The position numbers and the translations under genes are program-made. Of a DNA stretch of 64,000 nucleotides, positions 35,187 to 42,888 are shown piece after piece; the first letter of the stretch is position 1; every line of letters starts with the position of its first letter. The notes under the pieces were generated by a model. The model searched no databases. It was not told the DNA's origin and worked only from the letters and a program-made list of their open reading frames with translations. Source of the stretch: an uncultured Chitinophaga sp. (lineage in GTDB: Bacteria > Bacteroidota > Bacteroidia > Chitinophagales > Chitinophagaceae); contig NZ_CAMLHC010000029.1 in the NCBI RefSeq assembly GCF_946479755.1, forward strand, positions 35,900 to 99,899, in the 5' to 3' direction.

Positions 35187-35994
35187 GATGTTTCCATTGT
35201 TGGTGACAGATCGCTTTGAGCCGGGTCAGCTCCGCCTGCAGGTCCTGCATCTGCGGGATGTTAAAATCGCGCTCCAGCAGCACCGGCACGGGGGCTGTCT
35301 GCCGGATGGTCCATTCAAACAGGTCGTACACCGGATCAGCGATAGGATGTCCGTGGGTATCGAGGATCATATCGGGGGCCACCTGCTCATGTCCTGCCAT
35401 ATGGATGTAAGCGACTTTGTCCAGCGGCAGCTGTGCGATGAAGGCTTTGGCATCGTAATGATGATTGAAGGCATTCACATAGATGTTATTCACATCCAGC
35501 AGCAGCTGGCAGCCGGAGCGCTGCACTACTTCATTGATAAAATCGGCTTCGCTCATTTCCGGCGCTACCGGCGTATAGTAGGAGATAATCTCCATGGCCA
35601 GCGGCCGTTGCAGGTAATCCTGCACCTGCCGGATGCGGGCAGCCATATGCCTGGCGGCGTCCATCCGGAAAGGCATGGGCAGCAGGTCGTACAGGTGGGC
35701 GTTGTCACATTTGGAATAACTCAGGTGTTCGGAATAAATACGGACTTTATACTCTTCCAGGAAAGATTTTACATAACGGAGAAATGTTTGGTCCGGCTCC
35801 TCTGGGCTGCCGAGCGACAGGGAGAGCCCGTGGCATAGTACCGGGTATTTTTCCACCACCCGGTGCAGCATTTTTTTCCAGTAACCGCCGATGTTCATCC
35901 AGTTTTCCGGCGCAAACTCTATAAAGTCGGGGGTGATCAGCGTGCCGCTGATCATTTCTTCCGCAAACTCGCGGCGAAAGCCTAATCCTACCAT
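35170..35994 (-). CDS. MNIO (DUF692) multinuclear iron-dependent peptide-modifying enzyme
   Basis: 274 residues, TIM-barrel. Family markers: MVGLGFRREFAEEM, FIEFAPENWMNIGG, VLCHGLSLSLGS, IYSEHLSYSK, LAMEIISYYT, CQLLLDVNNIYVNAFNHHYDA, VAYIHMAGHEQV, LDTHGHPIADPVYDLF and VLLERDFNIP. The His, Asp, Glu and Asn residues in these motifs are the iron ligands in known MNIOs. These enzymes oxidise Cys residues in precursor peptides to heterocycles or related groups. It lies 75 bases after the Cys-rich precursor gene and overlaps the DUF2063 gene. Confidence 0.94.
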   Translation of the reverse strand: MVGLGFRREFAEEMISGTLITPDFIEFAPENWMNIGGYWKKMLHRVVEKYPVLCHGLSLSLGSPEEPDQTFLRYVKSFLEEYKVRIYSEHLSYSKCDNAHLYDLLPMPFRMDAARHMAARIRQVQDYLQRPLAMEIISYYTPVAPEMSEADFINEVVQRSGCQLLLDVNNIYVNAFNHHYDAKAFIAQLPLDKVAYIHMAGHEQVAPDMILDTHGHPIADPVYDLFEWTIRQTAPVPVLLERDFNIPQMQDLQAELTRLKAICHQQWKHHELVA

Positions 35995-36069
35995 AGTGAA
36001 TCTGTTTGTGATGACAGGAAAAAGGGAAAGACCGTCCCGGTTACGTTTCGGCCTTTCCTGTGGGAAAGA

Positions 36070-36405
36070 TTACGAGCCGGATTTGGTCGTATCGGATTTG
36101 TGCTTGTCGCCTTTCTTGCCTTTGGCTTTTTTGGGATCGCCCACACATTTGCCTTCAGCGCATTTGCCCTGTGCGCATTTGTGTTCTTTGGACTTGGTGG
36201 TGGAAGAGTCTTTGGAGCAGGCCAGCTCTACGGTATTCACAGCAGACGCGGTGCCGGTCAGCACGCTTCTGACAGCGGCGCCGGAGCCCAGGTTGGTGTA
36301 GCTTACCGGGTTGGCATTTGTTTGCAGGGCAGTCAGGCCCAGGATGGCGCTGGCCACCAGCGAGCCGGAGAACAGCACTTTTTTGCTGATTGATTTGTTT
36401 TCCAT
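36070..36405 (-). CDS. Cys-rich secreted precursor peptide (bufferin/HvfA-like RiPP precursor)
   Basis: 111 residues from ATG 36405; the open frame continues to 36477, but the signal peptide fixes the start. Residues 1-31 form an export signal (KKVLFSGSLVASAILGLTAL, cleavage near TNANP). The mature part has four Cys residues at about 63, 77, 82 and 87, with the repeated motif HKCAQGKCAEGKCVG at 75-89, and ends in a Lys/Gly-rich tail. Known HvfA and bufferin precursors have GKC(G) repeats whose Cys are modified by an MNIO enzyme and which handle copper. Here the last motif reads EGKCV rather than EGKCG. First gene of the cluster. Confidence 0.85.
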   Translation of the reverse strand: MENKSISKKVLFSGSLVASAILGLTALQTNANPVSYTNLGSGAAVRSVLTGTASAVNTVELACSKDSSTTKSKEHKCAQGKCAEGKCVGDPKKAKGKKGDKHKSDTTKSGS

Positions 36406-36748
36406 TTTTCGTGAATTTTTAAAAACTGGGTAAAAAAAGTCGGAGCGTATACAGACAGCAGCGGGGGTTGCTGTCATGTTCTGAGGAAAGTCTTCATCCG
36501 GAAAATGCCTGTGCCAGCCTGTACCATGGCCGGTTCGTATAGCCTTACTGTGTAGGTGAGCCCGTTGGAAACGCGGAAAGAACCCATCAATTACTGCACC
36601 AGTTTTAACAGGAGCCGTTACTTTTCCCGTTTGCCTGTAGAAAGCTTACGGAAAATTAAATGTTTTAGTTTTCCACAGCTGGCAAATCATTGTTATCTAA
36701 TTTATCCTATTTTTGGCCTGAAAGCGAATGCGCGAATAAATAAGGCCC
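36406..36748. other. Divergent intergenic region upstream of the RiPP cluster
   Basis: 343 bases between the precursor gene (start 36405) and the helical-repeat protein gene (start 36749). I see no gene in it. It holds a perfect 7-base inverted repeat at 36454-36475 about 50 bases upstream of the precursor start. The part near 36720 is AT-rich and probably contains the plus-strand promoter. Confidence 0.5.
36454..36475 (-). promoter_or_regulatory. Inverted repeat upstream of the RiPP precursor gene
   Basis: GACAGCA (36454-36460) and TGCTGTC (36469-36475) form a perfect inverted repeat around a G-rich 8-base spacer. It is a candidate operator for the cluster, though no regulator gene is adjacent. 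Confidence 0.45.
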
Positions 36749-37474
36749 ATGAAAGATAAGATGCCCCCTGTAACCTCTGTTTATTTTATTGGTTTGCTGA
36801 AGGCTTACTTACGCGGAACTAAAACTAAACAGGAAGTCCTGCAGGACCTGTACGGAGAAATAAACCTGCAACCCGCTGACCTGGATGATTCCGGCGAAGA
36901 CGTTACCCGCCTTTTACTGAGGACAGCTACCGCCGTGCACGAAAATTACTACCAGGAAATAGTAGGGGCCCTCACACAAGCGACCGACTCCACGCCTACC
37001 CGCGAAGGCGTGATTCATCAGCTGGAGGCGCTGCTGGCAGGCAACAGTACACCGGAAGCACTCCTGCAATGGGCCACCTGGCATAACGATCCCGGAGAAG
37101 ACAACGGCGTCAGCTACTTCGACGACCTCGCAGTGGACTATTTCTGTACACAGCTGTTGCCTAACCCGCCGGAACCGCTCACTCATGAACATTATGCGCA
37201 GGCGCTGAAAATATTCAAAAACCCGCTCCGCGACCAGCTGAAAGACAAAGTGGCGCTGGTACTACTGTTTGAAAAGGAAAGACAACGGTTTCTCTTCTAT
37301 GTGGGCGATTACATACAGGGCCATACCGCTCCCGAACAACTGGACGTGTACCTGCTGAATAAATTCGGCATGGACCACTATTCTTTTCCGTATATGACTT
37401 CCCTGGCCAGCATCATGTATGACCCGGCCAAACTGCCGGCACTGCTGAAAGTGGCCGCCAACAGCCCGGAATAA
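36749..37474 (+). CDS. Helical protein of unknown function with an internal repeated motif
   Basis: 241 residues, soluble, mostly helical, acidic. Three segments share the pattern (Y/L)(L/I)xGxxTxExL: LKAYLRGTKTKQEVLQDLY (near residue 17), LEALLAGNSTPEALLQWAT (near 89) and VGDYIQGHTAPEQLDVYLL (near 191). I do not recognise a family, but this suggests a repeated helix-hairpin unit in an internally duplicated protein. It is divergent from the RiPP cluster and convergent with the LuxE-like gene (11 bases between stops). No catalytic motif is visible. Confidence 0.72.
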   Translation: MKDKMPPVTSVYFIGLLKAYLRGTKTKQEVLQDLYGEINLQPADLDDSGEDVTRLLLRTATAVHENYYQEIVGALTQATDSTPTREGVIHQLEALLAGNSTPEALLQWATWHNDPGEDNGVSYFDDLAVDYFCTQLLPNPPEPLTHEHYAQALKIFKNPLRDQLKDKVALVLLFEKERQRFLFYVGDYIQGHTAPEQLDVYLLNKFGMDHYSFPYMTSLASIMYDPAKLPALLKVAANSPE

Positions 37475-37485
37475 CATTTTGACAT

Positions 37486-38469
37486 TCAGCTCACCATCAG
37501 GCTGCAGCCGCGCAGGGCAGAATTGTCGAGGCGTCCCAGCACCTCAAAACGGCCGTCGGCATGAATTTTCCCGATATCTTCGGTAGCAATAAAAGCACAG
37601 GAGTAAATATTGGCCAGGTCGATGACATTCATCACCCCGGATCCCTTGCCGGCCGTCAGCTGGAAGGGGTCATTTTCATCCCGCAGCAGCACCTTCATCC
37701 AGGCAGGGGTCTCGAAATAGCCCTGTCCCCGGGAATACGCCTGCGACAGCAGTTCAGTCATCCCGTACTCGGCATGTACAACGGTAACGCCTAATCTTTC
37801 CTGCAGGAAAGCATGTACTTCATTGCGGGTCCACTCTTCCCGGCGGCCTTTCATGCCGCCTGTTTCCATCACAATGGTATGCTGTAAGGATAATGTATAT
37901 TTTTCGGCAAAATCGAGCAGTCCGAACGTAACGCCGATCAGCAGTACTTTCTGCTGCCGCGCTTCCAGCCACTGCAGCTGCTGGTGCAGCCTATCGTGCT
38001 CGTACAGGTAAAAGCCGCTTTCCTCATGGCCGCTGCGGACGATCATTTCCTGTACCATACATACCAGCGAGGAATGCTGCCGCTCCAGGTAGGAAGGCAG
38101 CAGGCCTACCACCACATAATCCGTTACCGGCCCGTAGAACTGCTCAAAGGCGGTCATAAAGCTGCGGGTATAGATGGCAGCGTCTTTCACCAGGTGCCGG
38201 CTGTTGACCGTCTGCGTGGTACCGCTGCTTTCAAATACCAGCTGCGGCTCAAACTGTCCGCACACCACGGAGTGGGACTTAAAAAACTGGATGGGCAGAT
38301 AAGGTATCTCCAGGATGCTGGTCACCTTGCCGGGCTGTATCCGCAGGGCGTCGGTATAGGCCCTGTAAAGGGTATTCTCCCGGTACTGGTAATGAAACAG
38401 TTCCAGGGCGGCGGTCTCCAGCTCTTCCGGCTTCAGGGAAAATATATGATCGGGCGAAACTACGCGCAT
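37486..38469 (-). CDS. LuxE-like acyl-protein synthetase / acyl-activating enzyme
   Basis: 327 residues. The pattern is that of the LuxE/acyl-protein synthetase branch of adenylating enzymes: IPYLPIQFFKSHSV, the phosphate-binding FESSGTTQTVNSRH, ERQHSSLVCMVQEMI, HAEYGMTELLSQAYSRGQG (ANL A5-type motif) and TEDIGKIHADGRFEVLGRLDNSALRGCSLMV (A7-A8-like end). It lacks the separate C-terminal AMP-binding lid, as in LuxE. It probably activates a carboxylic acid and passes it to a protein or carrier; the substrate is unknown and no luciferase or reductase genes are near. A TACCTTTG core on the minus strand lies at 38492-38499. Confidence 0.82.
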   Translation of the reverse strand: MRVVSPDHIFSLKPEELETAALELFHYQYRENTLYRAYTDALRIQPGKVTSILEIPYLPIQFFKSHSVVCGQFEPQLVFESSGTTQTVNSRHLVKDAAIYTRSFMTAFEQFYGPVTDYVVVGLLPSYLERQHSSLVCMVQEMIVRSGHEESGFYLYEHDRLHQQLQWLEARQQKVLLIGVTFGLLDFAEKYTLSLQHTIVMETGGMKGRREEWTRNEVHAFLQERLGVTVVHAEYGMTELLSQAYSRGQGYFETPAWMKVLLRDENDPFQLTAGKGSGVMNVIDLANIYSCAFIATEDIGKIHADGRFEVLGRLDNSALRGCSLMVS

Positions 38470-38583
38470 GTATATCGGTCTTTAAAGATCACAAAGGTAG
38501 GGAGAAGAATAATTTTAGCCGAAGCAAGTAACAAATGTCCCAAAAAAAACGTTTTTCGTTGGAGAGACAGGGATAGCCGATTA

Positions 38584-38614
38584 TTTGTATATTTCCTAAA
38601 TTAATGTAGGTTTG
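38584..38614 (+). promoter_or_regulatory. Well-matched Bacteroidota promoter with almost no leader
   Basis: TTTG at 38584-38587, a 19-base spacer, then TAGGTTTG at 38607-38614 match the TTTG-N19-TAnnTTTG pattern. The ATG of the next gene is at 38619, so transcription would begin at or within a few bases of the start codon. Confidence 0.6.
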
Positions 38615-38618
38615 TTTT

Positions 38619-39068
38619 ATGAAGAAAATTCTCTATTTGCTCCTGGCCGTGGGTTTGCTCTATGCTTGTAAAAAAGATAATGTCGGTGCCAAACCGTTGC
38701 TATACTTTAAAAGCTATCAACCAGACAGCATCACCCCGGAGACCCAGCAGTTCATTCTCACCATGCGGGTGGAAGACGGAGATGGAGATATTGAGGACAG
38801 CATCGGGGTAGCGATGCTCAAAGACAGTGAACAAGCCGTCAACAAGGATACTATCTGGCAATTCTATAAAATGCCTAAAATCGGGCAAAACAGGGGCAAC
38901 AGCGTAAAGGCGGACGTGATCATGCCTTTCGGGGAGATCGATTTTGCAGCGGCCTATAACCCGGCCCCCGGCGACAGTGCGCATTATATCGTTTTCCTGC
39001 GCGACAATTCCGGCAATATCAGCGATACCGTGCCTACGCCAAAATTTCCGTTCCGCCGGAACAGATAG
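38619..39068 (+). CDS. Lipoprotein of unknown function
   Basis: 149 residues. Lipoprotein signal MKKILYLLLAVGLLYAC with lipid anchor Cys 17, followed by KKDNVGAKP. The mature domain looks like a single beta-sandwich (FILTMRVEDGDGDIEDSIGVAML, YIVFLRDNSGNISDTV) and has an Asp-rich loop DGDGDIED that could bind calcium. It resembles small Ig-like Bacteroidota lipoproteins. It is preceded by a strong promoter match and followed by a hairpin terminator, so it is transcribed alone. Confidence 0.8.
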   Translation: MKKILYLLLAVGLLYACKKDNVGAKPLLYFKSYQPDSITPETQQFILTMRVEDGDGDIEDSIGVAMLKDSEQAVNKDTIWQFYKMPKIGQNRGNSVKADVIMPFGEIDFAAAYNPAPGDSAHYIVFLRDNSGNISDTVPTPKFPFRRNR

Positions 39069-39098
39069 TCTTTCAAAAACATTACATTTACAACCGCA

Positions 39099-39130
39099 GG
39101 GATTCCTTAAAAGGAATCCTTTATTTTTTT
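39099..39130 (+). terminator. Hairpin terminator with T tract
   Basis: GGATTCCTT (39100-39108) pairs with AAGGAATCC (39111-39119) around a very short loop, followed by a T-rich run to 39130. It ends the lipoprotein transcript ahead of the carboxylase gene. Confidence 0.75.
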
Positions 39131-39159
39131 AGTTCAGATTTATCACTCATTTTCCGCAT

Positions 39160-40698
39160 ATGAATAAGATCGAGGAATTACAGTCGAAGATTAAAGAAGC
39201 CATGTTAGGCGGTGGAGAAGTAAGGATCGCTTCCCAGCATAAGAAAGGCAAGCTGACCGCCCGCGAACGGCTTCAACTGCTGATGGACGAAGGTTCTTTT
39301 GAAGAGCTGGACATGTTGGTGCATAACCGCAACCGCGGCCTTACCGCCGACCAGGAGCAGTTTCCCGGCGATGGCGTGGTGACCGGCTACGGTACGATCA
39401 ATGGCAGGCTTACTTATGTCTTCTCCCAGGATTTCACGGTATATGGCGGCAGCCTCTCCGAACCGCATGCCCGCAAAATATGCAAGATCATGGACCTCGC
39501 CATGCAGAACGGCGCTCCGCTGGTGGGCCTCAACGATAGTGGCGGCGCCCGCATACAGGAAGGGGTGGTGAGCCTGGGCGGTTATGCAGACATCTTCTAC
39601 CGCAACACCCGCGCTTCCGGCGTTATTCCCCAGATATCCGCCATTATGGGCCCCTGTGCCGGCGGTGCCGTATACTCTCCTGCCATCACCGATTTCATCA
39701 TGATGGTGGAAAATACCTCCTACATGTTCGTGACCGGTCCCAACGTGGTGAAAACAGTCACCCATGAAGAAGTGACCTCCGAAGAGCTGGGCGGCGCCCA
39801 AACCCACGCCACTAAAAGCGGCGTTACCCATTTCGCCTGCGCCAACGAGGTGGAATGTATCCAGAACATCAAAACACTGTTGAGCTATATCCCGCAAAAC
39901 TGCGAGGAGACAGCGCCCGTATATCCTTACGAAGGCGGCAACGAGCTGCGGGAAGCGCTGAACACGCTGATCCCCGCCAGCCCTAACCAGCCTTACGATA
40001 TGAAAGAAGTGATCGCCCATCTGACCGATGCCGACAGCTTCTTTGAAGTGCACAAGGATTTTGCAGACAACATCATCGTGGGCTTCGCCCGCATCGGCGG
40101 CAGAAGCATCGGTATTGTGGCCAACCAGCCCGCGGTGCTGGCCGGTGTACTCGATATCCACGCTTCCGTGAAAGGCGCCCGTTTTACCCGCTTCTGCGAT
40201 GCGTTCAACGTGCCCCTGCTGGTACTGGTAGACGTGCCCGGCTTCCTTCCCGGTACCGACCAGGAATGGAACGGCATCATCACCAACGGCGCTAAACTGC
40301 TGTATGCCCTCTGCGAAGCCACCGTACCCAAAATTACCGTCACCACCCGCAAAGCCTACGGCGGCGCCTACTGCGTGATGAACTCCAAACATATCGGGGC
40401 CGACCTCAACTACGCTTTCCCCCAGGCGGAGATAGCCGTCATGGGCGCTAAAGGAGCCGTAGAAATCATTTATAAGAAAGAGATTGACACCGCTCCTGAC
40501 CCGGAAACCCGTACCAACGAGCTGGTGGCCGATTATACCGAAAGGTTCGCCAACCCTTACCTGGCAGCCGAAAAAGGATATATCGACGAGGTGATCCTGC
40601 CGGAACAAGCCCGCGCCAAACTCATCAAGGGCTTCAAAATGCTGGAAAATAAAGTGGTGAACATGCCGAGAAAAAAACACGGTAACATACCTTTGTAG
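39160..40698 (+). CDS. Acyl-CoA carboxylase beta subunit (carboxyltransferase; propionyl-CoA carboxylase-like)
   Basis: 512 residues, the usual length. The carboxyltransferase signatures are intact: [119 protein letters not shown] and [20 protein letters not shown]. It transfers CO2 from biotin to acyl-CoA (propionyl-, acetyl- or methylcrotonyl-CoA) in the cytoplasm. The biotin carboxylase and carrier subunits are not in this window. The 3' end runs directly into a long inverted repeat. Confidence 0.95.
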   Translation: MNKIEELQSKIKEAMLGGGEVRIASQHKKGKLTARERLQLLMDEGSFEELDMLVHNRNRGLTADQEQFPGDGVVTGYGTINGRLTYVFSQDFTVYGGSLSEPHARKICKIMDLAMQNGAPLVGLNDSGGARIQEGVVSLGGYADIFYRNTRASGVIPQISAIMGPCAGGAVYSPAITDFIMMVENTSYMFVTGPNVVKTVTHEEVTSEELGGAQTHATKSGVTHFACANEVECIQNIKTLLSYIPQNCEETAPVYPYEGGNELREALNTLIPASPNQPYDMKEVIAHLTDADSFFEVHKDFADNIIVGFARIGGRSIGIVANQPAVLAGVLDIHASVKGARFTRFCDAFNVPLLVLVDVPGFLPGTDQEWNGIITNGAKLLYALCEATVPKITVTTRKAYGGAYCVMNSKHIGADLNYAFPQAEIAVMGAKGAVEIIYKKEIDTAPDPETRTNELVADYTERFANPYLAAEKGYIDEVILPEQARAKLIKGFKMLENKVVNMPRKKHGNIPL

Positions 40699-40789
40699 TC
40701 AATTACGAATTACGAGTTACGAATTACGAATTGGAGCGTAGTTGTAGTCCCCCTTAATTCGTAATTCGTCACTCGTAATTCGTAATTGA
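40699..40789. repeat. Large imperfect inverted repeat made of ATTACGA words
   Basis: A 34-base arm at 40699-40732 is the reverse complement of 40756-40789 with one mismatch, and the loop is 23 bases. Each arm is itself built from repeated ATTACGA/AATTACG words. It starts one base after the carboxylase stop codon and ends on the first base of the next gene's ATG, so it fills the whole intergenic space. Confidence 0.92.
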
Positions 40790-41631
40790 TGAAGTCCATT
40801 TTTAATTTCATCCTCTTTACATCGGTATTCATTGCCTTGTGTGCGCTGCTGATGATATGGCAGACCAACCAGTTGCTGGGACTGCAGTATCCGCAACAAA
40901 CCTTTTATCTTTTCGTTTTCTTCTCCACCATCTGCAGTTACAACTTTCACTGGTACCTGACACCCGGCTCCTATTCCTCCTCAGAACGGCTGCAGTGGGT
41001 TGACCGCTATCGCGATCTTATGCTGATACTCTGTGGTGTAGGGCTGGCAGGCGCTCTCTTTTATTTCTGGCCTTTACGCAGCCACTGGCTGGTGCTCAGC
41101 GGCGGCGCCGTGCTCACCTTCCTCTATTCCGCTCCTAAAGTGCCTTACAAGCCTTTTACCTGGCTGCGCCGGATAGCCGTGGGCAAAACGCTGTTCCTCA
41201 CGGCGGTGTGGACGTACGTGACCACGCTATTGCCCGCCTTTGTAGCCAACCAGGGCCTCTCCTGGCCGCTGGTACTCTTTACGCTGCACCGTTTCCTTTT
41301 GATATATGCCATCTGTATCCTCTTCGATTTCCGCGACGTGGAGTCCGACAAAAAGGAAGGTATCCGCAGCCTGATCACTTATCTCGACTACCGAAGCCTC
41401 AACCGGCTTTATTATATCACCCTGCTGTTCTCCGCCCTGAGCGCCTTGCTGCTGGGCTCCTACACCTCCGTTGCGGTGATAGGCACGTTGCTGGCTCCCG
41501 TGCTGGTGACCGGCCTGCTGACAAAAAAAGCGCATCACGACCCGTCCGACTACCTGTTTTATTTCGGGCTGGACGGCCTGATGGCCCTGTCGGCCCTGCT
41601 CCACCTGGTGCTGGTTAGCCTCTTCCCGTAA
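40789..41631 (+). CDS. UbiA-superfamily prenyltransferase-like membrane protein
   Basis: 280 residues from ATG 40789, with about eight membrane helices (FILFTSVFIALCALLMIW, YLFVFFSTICSYNFHWYL, LMLILCGVGLAGALFYFW and more). The second Asp-rich motif of the family, DFRDVESDKKEG, is present near residue 180, followed by SLITYLD. The first Asp-rich motif is missing: the equivalent place reads SYNFHWYL. Family members attach prenyl chains to aromatic or polar acceptors; with one motif degenerate the activity is uncertain. The ribosome-binding region lies inside the inverted repeat at 40699-40789. Confidence 0.78.
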   Translation: MKSIFNFILFTSVFIALCALLMIWQTNQLLGLQYPQQTFYLFVFFSTICSYNFHWYLTPGSYSSSERLQWVDRYRDLMLILCGVGLAGALFYFWPLRSHWLVLSGGAVLTFLYSAPKVPYKPFTWLRRIAVGKTLFLTAVWTYVTTLLPAFVANQGLSWPLVLFTLHRFLLIYAICILFDFRDVESDKKEGIRSLITYLDYRSLNRLYYITLLFSALSALLLGSYTSVAVIGTLLAPVLVTGLLTKKAHHDPSDYLFYFGLDGLMALSALLHLVLVSLFP

Positions 41632-41638
41632 AGAAGCC

Positions 41639-41668
41639 TTTGTCATAATGGGTAATTTGCTACATTTG
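41639..41668 (+). promoter_or_regulatory. Promoter for the M42 peptidase gene
   Basis: TTTG at 41639-41642, an 18-base spacer and TACATTTG at 41661-41668 match the Bacteroidota promoter pattern, giving a leader of about 20 bases to the ATG at 41694. Confidence 0.6.
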
Positions 41669-41693
41669 TCCGGTCTCAAAAAGCGATATTACT

Positions 41694-42794
41694 ATGTCCA
41701 AAAAACAGAAATCCATACTCACAAAGGAATCGCTGGCATTCCTCAAAGACTACCTGAATAATCCCTCTCCCACTGGTTTTGAGAAAGAAGGACAAAAGCT
41801 GTGGCTCAAATATCTGACACCGTATATCGATGAACACCAGGTAGACGCCTATGGCTCTGTGGTGGGTATTATCAATCCCAAAGCCCCTTTCAAGGTGGTG
41901 ATTGAAGCCCATGCGGATGAAATTTCCTGGTTCGTCAACTATATCTCTCCTGAAGGGTTGATCTATGTGATCCGCAATGGTGGCTCCGATCAGGCCATCG
42001 CACCTTCTATGCGGGTAAATATCCACACCGAAAAAGGCACCGTCAAAGCGGTCTTCGGCTGGCCTGCCATCCACACGCGCCTGCGCAGCGGCGACGGCAA
42101 AGAGCCACAACCCAAGGTAGAGAACATCTTCCTGGATTGCGGCGCCCGTTCCCGTAAAGAGGTGGAAGACCTGGGCATCCATGTAGGCTGCGTATGTACT
42201 TTTGAAGATGGTTTTGAGGAACTGAACTACGACTACTTTATCTGCCGTGCCATCGACAACCGCATTGGCGGTTTCATGATCGCAGAAGTAGCCCGCCTGC
42301 TGAAAGAGAAAAAACAACAGCTGCCTTTCGGCCTGTACATCGTTAACGCTGTACAGGAAGAAGTAGGACTGCGGGGCGCCGAAATGATCGCCAAACGCAT
42401 CAAGCCTGATGTGGCCATCATTACCGACGTTACCCATGACACCACCACGCCGATGATCAATAAAAACATCGAAGGCGAAATCAAATGCGGCGGTGGTCCC
42501 AGCATCACCTATGGCCCTGCCGTGCACAACATCCTGCGCGACCTGATCATCAAAACGGCGAAGAAAAACGACATCCCGCACCAGCTGCATGCCGTAAGCC
42601 GCAGCACCGGGACAGACACCGACGCTTTCGCTTACTCCAACGATGGTACGCCCTCTGCGTTGATCAGCTTACCGCTGCGTTACATGCACACGACCGTGGA
42701 AATGGTAAAACGCGACGACATCGAAAATACCATTCAGCTGATCTACCAGACATTGCTGCAGATCACGCCGAAAACAAACTTTAAATACCTCTAA
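41694..42794 (+). CDS. M42-family metallo-aminopeptidase
   Basis: 366 residues. Metal and active-site motifs of the M42 (tetrahedral aminopeptidase, FrvX) family: VVIEAHADEISWFVNYI (first His and Asp), YFICRAIDNRIGGFMIAEV (bridging Asp), VNAVQEEVGLRGAEMIA (catalytic and binding Glu pair) and AIITDVTHDTTTP (Asp). Near the C-terminus, HTTVEMVKRDDIENTI gives the last His. It is a cytoplasmic enzyme that degrades peptides, usually as a dodecamer. It has its own promoter and is followed by a second ATTACGA-type repeat region. Confidence 0.95.
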   Translation: MSKKQKSILTKESLAFLKDYLNNPSPTGFEKEGQKLWLKYLTPYIDEHQVDAYGSVVGIINPKAPFKVVIEAHADEISWFVNYISPEGLIYVIRNGGSDQAIAPSMRVNIHTEKGTVKAVFGWPAIHTRLRSGDGKEPQPKVENIFLDCGARSRKEVEDLGIHVGCVCTFEDGFEELNYDYFICRAIDNRIGGFMIAEVARLLKEKKQQLPFGLYIVNAVQEEVGLRGAEMIAKRIKPDVAIITDVTHDTTTPMINKNIEGEIKCGGGPSITYGPAVHNILRDLIIKTAKKNDIPHQLHAVSRSTGTDTDAFAYSNDGTPSALISLPLRYMHTTVEMVKRDDIENTIQLIYQTLLQITPKTNFKYL

Positions 42795-42795
42795 A

Positions 42796-42886
42796 TCAAT
42801 TACGAATTGAGGGCCTCTTTTTGGAAAAGTTATTAAATAACCGTTCTGTAAGGAAGCCCTCAATTCATAATTCGTAATTCGTCATT
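42796..42886. repeat. Second ATTACGA-type inverted repeat (degenerate)
   Basis: Sequence beginning TCAATTACGAATTGAGGGC at 42796 pairs with the region 42854-42886, which carries GCCCTCAATTC followed by further ATAATTCGTAATTCGT words; the right side has one extra word. It lies between the convergent M42 and lipoprotein genes and uses the same words as the repeat at 40699. Confidence 0.8.
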
Positions 42887-42888
42887 GA

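Noticed and set aside
39205..40680. Long minus-strand frame (491 codons) opposite the acyl-CoA carboxylase gene
   Set aside because: It mirrors a highly conserved carboxyltransferase gene and has no protein signature; it is a shadow frame caused by codon bias.
40699..42886. Ends of a transposon formed by the two ATTACGA inverted repeats flanking the UbiA-like and M42 genes
   Set aside because: Each repeat is itself a complete hairpin, there is no transposase, and the genes inside look like ordinary chromosomal genes.
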